64,000 nucleotides of DNA from Gp13-AA77 sp035578005 (GTDB taxonomy: Bacteria > Acidobacteriota > Terriglobia > UBA7540), in NCBI GenBank assembly GCA_035578005.1, contig DATJYK010000392.1, positions 1 to 64,000 of the forward strand. The letters run 5' to 3'. A program made the position numbers and the translations under genes. The notes beneath the pieces are model-generated. The model ran no database searches. It was given only the letters and a program-made list of their open reading frames with translations, and had not been told where the DNA came from. Below are positions 58,989-64,000 of the stretch, piece by piece; positions within the stretch are counted from its first letter, which is position 1, and each line of letters opens with the position of its first letter.

Positions 58989-61955
58989 CTAACGAGGCTT
59001 GGGAATCGTCACCGTCGTCTGGTTAGACTGGCAAATTTCAGTAGTCCCCGTCAACGGTTGGACAACGTAATAATACGTGTCACCTCCGGTCAAACCACTT
59101 CTGTCGGAGAAAGCCGCTGCCGTGGTGGTTCCGATCAAAGTGTAAGGTCCGCCGCTCGCAGTGCCCCGTAAGATGTCATACGACGTGGCACCGGCCTGGG
59201 CGCTCCACGTGAGGTCGATCCTCGCAGGATGCCCCGGTCCACCCGCTGTGCCCCTTCCGTAAAGGTTGCTGACGCACGACACAAAAACCGTCTTGCGAAG
59301 CATAATGATGGACCACCCAGTTTCATAGTAGAACTGGGTCCCGTAATAGTCGTTTCCATACCAGTGGCCGTCTGCTGAGCCGTATGTCGGATTCAGTTGC
59401 AAGGACACTAGCGTCTGTGCCACGCCATCGCATGGGTCCGTACCGCCATTGGCAGAGGAGAGCGCGGCATACCAGTCGATAGTGTTTGGCGGGACAGACG
59501 GATTAGTCGTGAACACGTTCGGCGTTAGCGTCCTGAGGTACTGAATCGGCGTCAACGCGCCAGAGGGATCGTGCAACAGCATGGATTTGGTAAAGGAGAA
59601 CAAACCGTAACTGTACGCCCTGGGCGCGTTGACGGAGCCACCCGTCGTGGCATTGCAGAAGTTGTCGGCGTAGAAAGTTTCGGCGTTGTTAAAGCGCTGA
59701 TCGGGATCATTGGTCGGGTCGCCGAACACTGTATTGGCGGTACGCCCAATTCCGTCCAAAGCCATCTGAACCATGCCTGACGGCGTAACCGCGAAGGGCC
59801 CCCAGGCGTTCGAGTAATACAGAGAGCCGCGGTACCCGTACGATCCGTAATTATCGCCAACGGAGTAGGGGTCAGGACCAGTCGGGACGGCGTTCTGGAC
59901 GTCCTGCGCGTTCGTCACCCATACGTTGTTAAAGTCTCTTACGGCTTGTGGGAGTGTAATACCGAATCCGCGCTGCGCACCAATCAGGCCGATCGCAGCC
60001 CATTGCGACGTGGAGTTGTCATCGCCTTCCTGGCAACTGTACAGCCATCCCCCGCCGGAAGCCGAATAACCGCCGCCCCGGGTGTAGCCGTGATATACCG
60101 GATTTCCGGGATCCAAGTCGTTCTCATACTGGCAAGCGCTGTACCAATCGACCATGTCTTGGGCAATATTCTGATAGGTCTGCCCGACTAAGGGTCCAGT
60201 TCGCGCGGTCGCGTTCGGCGTGGCGCTGGCCACGATGGCATCGACGAACATTCCTGTCGTATAAATTGTCTCACCCGATCCATCGTTGGAATATATCATC
60301 TGGTTGTTGCCGTTACCGTCGAAGGTGTACGGGCACGACCCACTGAGGCAGGAAGTCGATGCGGGCTCGTAGAAAATTTGAGTCGACCCGGACGGGCAAT
60401 TTCCATTAGTGTCCGGATATCCAATACTGCACCCGTAATTCACCGCTGCCGGATTATAGAGATACGTCTGAGACACATTGGTCTCGTTCTGCAGAAAGTA
60501 AACCAACCGCGCCAGTCCCCGGGCCACGTCCTCGGTATAAGGGTCCGTTGCCGACCCGTTCGCGAAGTGTCCGGCGACCTCAAACGCCTGGACGTTTGTG
60601 GCGTTAATCGAACCGTAATAAACGCAATCGTAGGCCGCGCCGTTAACGGTATTGCAGTTATAGTTCTGCGTATCCCAACCGCCCCACTGCACGGTGCTCC
60701 CACTTACCACAGTCGAGTTCCGCCACATCGTTTGATGCATGTACCACAAGCCATTGTCGATGGCGACGTCCACCCTGGCGGCGAGCGTGTTTGGTTCCAT
60801 CAGCACCAGATAGGTATTGCTTCCGCTTTCGCCCGTGTTCGCGTCCGTCACTGTCACCGTCGCCGTCACAGTCGTCCCAGTTGCCACGTTGTAGGCGTGC
60901 GGCGTCGAGATGTCGTAGGCGTATGGAGCGGACGTAGCCGTCCCGACAAACGAAAAGCTGGTATTGGGAGTGCCATCGCCGAAGTTCCAAGTGACATTAA
61001 ACGTGTCAGTCGATCCGGAAACGTTGGGCGCCGTCGCCCCGAGCAAAAGGGTGGCATTGGGGTAGGTTGTGTGCGGGGTCGCGGGCGTGGCGGGTATCTC
61101 CGGAACCGTCAACACCGAGGGAACCACATGCTTCGTCACCGCCTTAGAAGCCTGCGGCGTTCCTAAGAACAAGGCGAACAGTGCTAGCGCAGCACCCCCA
61201 AATCTGGACAGACGCGACCTCAACTTAGAGCGCAGCATCGGAAGAACGAGCAGGCAGAGGCCGGTGATGAGGAGCATCCACGTACCTGGCTCAGGGGTTT
61301 GCGTACCGATGGGCTGGGTCACCGCGTTGCTGCTGAAGTAAGCGTTTACCGCGGCTGCGTTGTTAGGATCCACCGGATGGACTTGGCCCAAATAGAAGCC
61401 ATTGGACGGCGCGTTCTGCGACAGAAGCAACGTGATCACCTCCTCCTCGTTCGCCCCGAGCGTGAAGGCGAAGCCCATGGCCCATGACACGTCGTCATTG
61501 CTGTTGGCGCAGCTCGGAGCGTACACACTGGAGCAGCCGCCCAAGAAGTTGTCCACCGTCCCCGGGATATGATTCGTATTGTCCAGGGTGTTGCCTTGGG
61601 CGTTCGCAAAGATCGTGCCGTAGATGGGGTCATCAATTTGCCAGCTTTGCCCTGCTGCGGGCGAGCCCGTCACGGATCCGTATTCGTTAAAATAGGGCAC
61701 GCCCAATTCAAGATCGAAGTACGACGTCACGTAGTACGTGCCAGGACCAGGGTTGAACGTGAGAGTCAAAGAGCCAAGACCCGTGGTCTGGTTGAACCCC
61801 CCAGTATTCAGTCCGGGCACCGAAAAAGTGTCGTAGTACTGCGTGCCGTTGATATTGATGTTCGATTCTTGAAGGCTAATGTCGGCGAACGCGGATCGTG
61901 GCACCACGCAAGCCAGGACGGCAAAGCCCAAAATAGAAATCGTCAGCTTTTTCAT
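58989..61955 (-). CDS. PEP-CTERM protein fused in frame to a second exported protein
   Basis: From the ATG at 61955 (988 residues). Residues 1-24 are a signal peptide (KKLTISILGFAVLACVVPRSAFA). About 225-250 is a complete PEP-CTERM signal (TPEPGTWMLLITGLCLLVLPM) with a basic tail (RSKLRSRLSR), but the frame continues: a second hydrophobic segment (FGGAALALFALFLGTPQASKA) resembles a new signal peptide, then a PKD domain (WNFGDGTPNT), a helical toroid-like region (AIDNGLWYMHQTMW, GSYGYRGSLYYSNAWGPFAVT) and a C-terminal FN3 domain. Two exported proteins seem joined. The RBS GGGGAGG is 14 bases from the ATG, longer than usual. Confidence 0.75.
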   Translation of the reverse strand: MKKLTISILGFAVLACVVPRSAFADISLQESNININGTQYYDTFSVPGLNTGGFNQTTGLGSLTLTFNPGPGTYYVTSYFDLELGVPYFNEYGSVTGSPAAGQSWQIDDPIYGTIFANAQGNTLDNTNHIPGTVDNFLGGCSSVYAPSCANSNDDVSWAMGFAFTLGANEEEVITLLLSQNAPSNGFYLGQVHPVDPNNAAAVNAYFSSNAVTQPIGTQTPEPGTWMLLITGLCLLVLPMLRSKLRSRLSRFGGAALALFALFLGTPQASKAVTKHVVPSVLTVPEIPATPATPHTTYPNATLLLGATAPNVSGSTDTFNVTWNFGDGTPNTSFSFVGTATSAPYAYDISTPHAYNVATGTTVTATVTVTDANTGESGSNTYLVLMEPNTLAARVDVAIDNGLWYMHQTMWRNSTVVSGSTVQWGGWDTQNYNCNTVNGAAYDCVYYGSINATNVQAFEVAGHFANGSATDPYTEDVARGLARLVYFLQNETNVSQTYLYNPAAVNYGCSIGYPDTNGNCPSGSTQIFYEPASTSCLSGSCPYTFDGNGNNQMIYSNDGSGETIYTTGMFVDAIVASATPNATARTGPLVGQTYQNIAQDMVDWYSACQYENDLDPGNPVYHGYTRGGGYSASGGGWLYSCQEGDDNSTSQWAAIGLIGAQRGFGITLPQAVRDFNNVWVTNAQDVQNAVPTGPDPYSVGDNYGSYGYRGSLYYSNAWGPFAVTPSGMVQMALDGIGRTANTVFGDPTNDPDQRFNNAETFYADNFCNATTGGSVNAPRAYSYGLFSFTKSMLLHDPSGALTPIQYLRTLTPNVFTTNPSVPPNTIDWYAALSSANGGTDPCDGVAQTLVSLQLNPTYGSADGHWYGNDYYGTQFYYETGWSIIMLRKTVFVSCVSNLYGRGTAGGPGHPARIDLTWSAQAGATSYDILRGTASGGPYTLIGTTTAAAFSDRSGLTGGDTYYYVVQPLTGTTEICQSNQTTVTIPKPR

Positions 61956-62227
61956 TGGATCAGCACTGACCTCCCCTCGTGACCACCTATCACTACGAAA
62001 AACCACTTACGCCTAGGGGATTCTTTCAAAGCACCGGCAGCCTGTCAAGTCCTTCCCGGTGTATTGCTTCCATGGTTAACTTGCGACCTCGATGACGCCA
62101 TCTCGAGCGGCCGCGGTAGCCACCGGACTCCTGGAGAACATCGGTACAATGCGATCTTACCTACTCTGACGCACCACGCGACGACACCGACAAGGCCGCA
62201 GGTTCCTCGCCGGCTCGGCCTCCAACT

Positions 62228-64000
62228 TTACTGGATCAATGAATCTGTGATGAGCTGGAACGGCGCCCAGTAATACGGCTTTCGATAGGCTCCGCCGGAG
62301 TGGAGTAGAGCGAGCTTGGCGGCTCGCAGGCTCTGTTGAGGTGTCTTTCCGCTGCGCAACTCAGAATACATCGTCTTCATCAGCTCAGCCGTGGAGCGAT
62401 CATCCACTTCCCAGAGCCCCGCTACCACGTTGTTGGCGCCAGCCTGAAGAAAAGCCCAAGCGAAGCCCACCAGCCCTTCACCAGCGTAGGAGCGCCCTCC
62501 GGCGCTGCGGCAGGCCGAAATGGTCACCAGATTGGCCCGAATTGGCAAACTGACCACTTCTCGGGCATAAAGCTTGTAACTGTCGCCCTGAGGCGACAAG
62601 ATAATGGCAGAATCCAGAGGGTTCTCACGGTTGGCCTCGGCGTGCGCAGCAAAGTGAATCATGGCGAAGCGCTGTGGCTTCGACGCAGCGTAAGCCCGGG
62701 GGTCTGCGGCAGCGCCGGTAATCATCACGGCCTGCCGAAATTGCTGCTGGATGTCGCTGATTTCCGAAGTGGCGTTGGGCAGCTTGGGGTAGTTCGCTTC
62801 CTTCGGAGGCGCCGGGTCGCCGAACACAAGGAGCGACTCGGCCAGTTCCGGTCCGCTCCCTCCGTGAGCCTGCGTGCTCCGCAGAAAGCTGTGACGGTAC
62901 GCGAGATCAAGCGAAGGAACAATGAAAACGGCGGCGTCTTCAATCCAATAATGAGGCTGAGTACCTGCGACCGGCAAGGATTCGAAATTGAGATTGTGTA
63001 GAGCTCCGTCGGGAACGATTGTGACCTTCGAACCGGGCCGAACGAAGGGACTTGCCGGTGCCAGCAGAGTTTCGTAGAGCTTCTGGCCGGCTTCGCTGCC
63101 TTCGCGAGTGGGATCGCGAAGCCCTTCAATGGCTCCGTCGTAGGCAGCCACTAACTTCTCGATTTCCGGCTGAGGAGGAAGCTGGAAAGTTGCGACGTGC
63201 TCGGGCGTTACCACCCACAAGAATGAGCGCTTCGGCGCCAGCCAGTATGAAAGCAACGTCGTCCTGGAGTTCCGTGCCAACCTGCGGTAGTCATACCGGG
63301 CAGGGTCGACGGCGAGGGGTCCGGGTTCGCCCAGCCGTTCTGCCAGAACACGCGCACGGCTCGACTCGACAACTCTCAACGCATCGGCGTCCCGGTGTTG
63401 GGCGACGAGGAAATCGACATAGTCTTGGTATAGATGGATGAGGCTGGCGAAGTAGGTAATTCGATACTGGTCGCCTTGCAGTTCGGCCCGCCTCAGGTTG
63501 GCAAAGGCGAGCGCGCGCTGAAATTCTCCCTCCGCTTCGCGATACTTGTGCATCTGCGCTAAGAGTTTAGCGAGCCCGTCGCGAGCCTCCAGAAGCAGCC
63601 CCGCATCTTGCACTCCGTTGAGTTTCGAAGCCGGATCAATCACTGTTCGGTAAGCGTTCTGAGCCTGCTCGAAGCGCTCTCGAGCATTGTCGATGCGAGC
63701 CCCGTTCAGCCTCGGGAAGAGCCTTTCAACCGGGCTGCCGATCTGCGTTTCAAGCTTGAGGGCCCGCCCGTTACATTCCTCGGCCTGCCCCAGGTCGCCC
63801 ATGCTGATTAGCGCCGAAGCGCTCTGGTAGAGCCATTTTGCCGTCCAGTACGCGTCTTGGGCACCACGGGCTGCTTCCAGCGCGCGTTGATAATAGGAAA
63901 GCGCCGTGGTGTAGTCATCGTGGCTCTCACACCAGTCGCCCATCCTCCCTAGGCCAATCTGCTGGTCCCTCAGAACGCCGGTTTGCTTTGCCAACTGCTG
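62228..64000 (-). CDS. CHAT-domain protease-like protein with TPR repeats (5' end outside window)
   Basis: The frame is open to the right edge, so the N-terminus is missing. Residues about 1-200 of the visible part are TPR-like (DDYTTALSYYQRALEAARGAQDA, GDLGQAEECNGRALKLE, KYREAEGEFQRALAFANLRRAE). The C-terminal 300 residues are a CHAT domain: LNFESLPVAG, the histidine in MIHFAAHAEAN, the cysteine in VTISACRSAGG and GAWAFLQAGANNVVAGLWEVDD-type ending (FAWAFLQAGANNVVAGLWEVDD). This caspase/separase-like pair suggests a cysteine protease. It lies upstream of the PEP-CTERM fusion, on the same strand, with a 272-bp gap. Confidence 0.85.
   Translation of the reverse strand, partial: QQLAKQTGVLRDQQIGLGRMGDWCESHDDYTTALSYYQRALEAARGAQDAYWTAKWLYQSASALISMGDLGQAEECNGRALKLETQIGSPVERLFPRLNGARIDNARERFEQAQNAYRTVIDPASKLNGVQDAGLLLEARDGLAKLLAQMHKYREAEGEFQRALAFANLRRAELQGDQYRITYFASLIHLYQDYVDFLVAQHRDADALRVVESSRARVLAERLGEPGPLAVDPARYDYRRLARNSRTTLLSYWLAPKRSFLWVVTPEHVATFQLPPQPEIEKLVAAYDGAIEGLRDPTREGSEAGQKLYETLLAPASPFVRPGSKVTIVPDGALHNLNFESLPVAGTQPHYWIEDAAVFIVPSLDLAYRHSFLRSTQAHGGSGPELAESLLVFGDPAPPKEANYPKLPNATSEISDIQQQFRQAVMITGAAADPRAYAASKPQRFAMIHFAAHAEANRENPLDSAIILSPQGDSYKLYAREVVSLPIRANLVTISACRSAGGRSYAGEGLVGFAWAFLQAGANNVVAGLWEVDDRSTAELMKTMYSELRSGKTPQQSLRAAKLALLHSGGAYRKPYYWAPFQLITDSLIQ

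Overview
The window looks like chromosomal DNA from a member of the Acidobacteriota (Terriglobia-like), perhaps from a metagenome assembly. This is inferred from protein families, not from any search. It has two giant Oar-type TonB-dependent receptors with N-terminal carboxypeptidase-like domains, FG-GAP and choice-of-anchor-D secreted proteins, a PEP-CTERM protein, a BamA/TamA homologue with many POTRA domains, and many short palindromic intergenic repeats. The DNA is GC-rich and both strands are coded. No tRNA, rRNA or CRISPR array was seen.

Layout. 1-10 kb: the 5' end of an IS1182-type transposase (minus strand, running off the left edge), a frameshifted FG-GAP surface protein, a secreted protein of galactose-mutarotase-like appearance, and a tight four-gene operon (4881-8433) for exported proteins: a TrbI/VirB10-like protein, a coiled-coil protein, a small protein and a VirB1-like lytic transglycosylase. 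A 176-bp MITE-like element and an anchor-D/FN3 protein follow. 10.8-19 kb: the ATP synthase cluster b'-b-delta-alpha-gamma-[HEPN gene + unknown partner]-beta-epsilon-glutaredoxin. Subunits a and c are absent, and the cluster is interrupted by repeat-rich spacers and the two-gene HEPN insertion. 19-28 kb: glutamine amidotransferase (trpG/pabA type), D-aminoacylase, a Tat-exported sugar isomerase-like protein, cold-shock protein, GlnD beside a truncated PII-like gene, an esterase and a DinB protein.

28-32 kb is a small accessory island: a PIN/57-aa toxin-antitoxin pair with a frameshifted toxin, an intact DUF433/DUF5615 pair, the 3' end (domains V-VI) of a group II intron, an unknown gene, and a hicAB pair whose hicA is frameshifted. 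32-36 kb carries tetrapyrrole genes (ccsA/hemX-like, hemA, hemC, hemD) on the minus strand. 37-45 kb holds tamB, a seven-POTRA tamA/bamA-like gene and a YihY-type membrane protein. 45-64 kb is an envelope and scavenging region: serine beta-lactamase-like hydrolase, sialidase-like protein, two Oar receptors flanking an NqrB/RnfD-Sel1 fusion, an unknown exported protein, a PEP-CTERM protein fused in frame to a second exported protein, and a CHAT/TPR protein cut by the right edge.

The most unusual items are the HEPN pair inside the atp cluster, the internal PEP-CTERM fusion, the NqrB/RnfD-Sel1 fusion, the VirB10/VirB1-like cassette without ATPases, the PII-like gene lacking its T-loop half beside glnD, and the two broken toxins beside intact antitoxins. 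All functional calls come from reading motifs by eye; none has been checked against a database.
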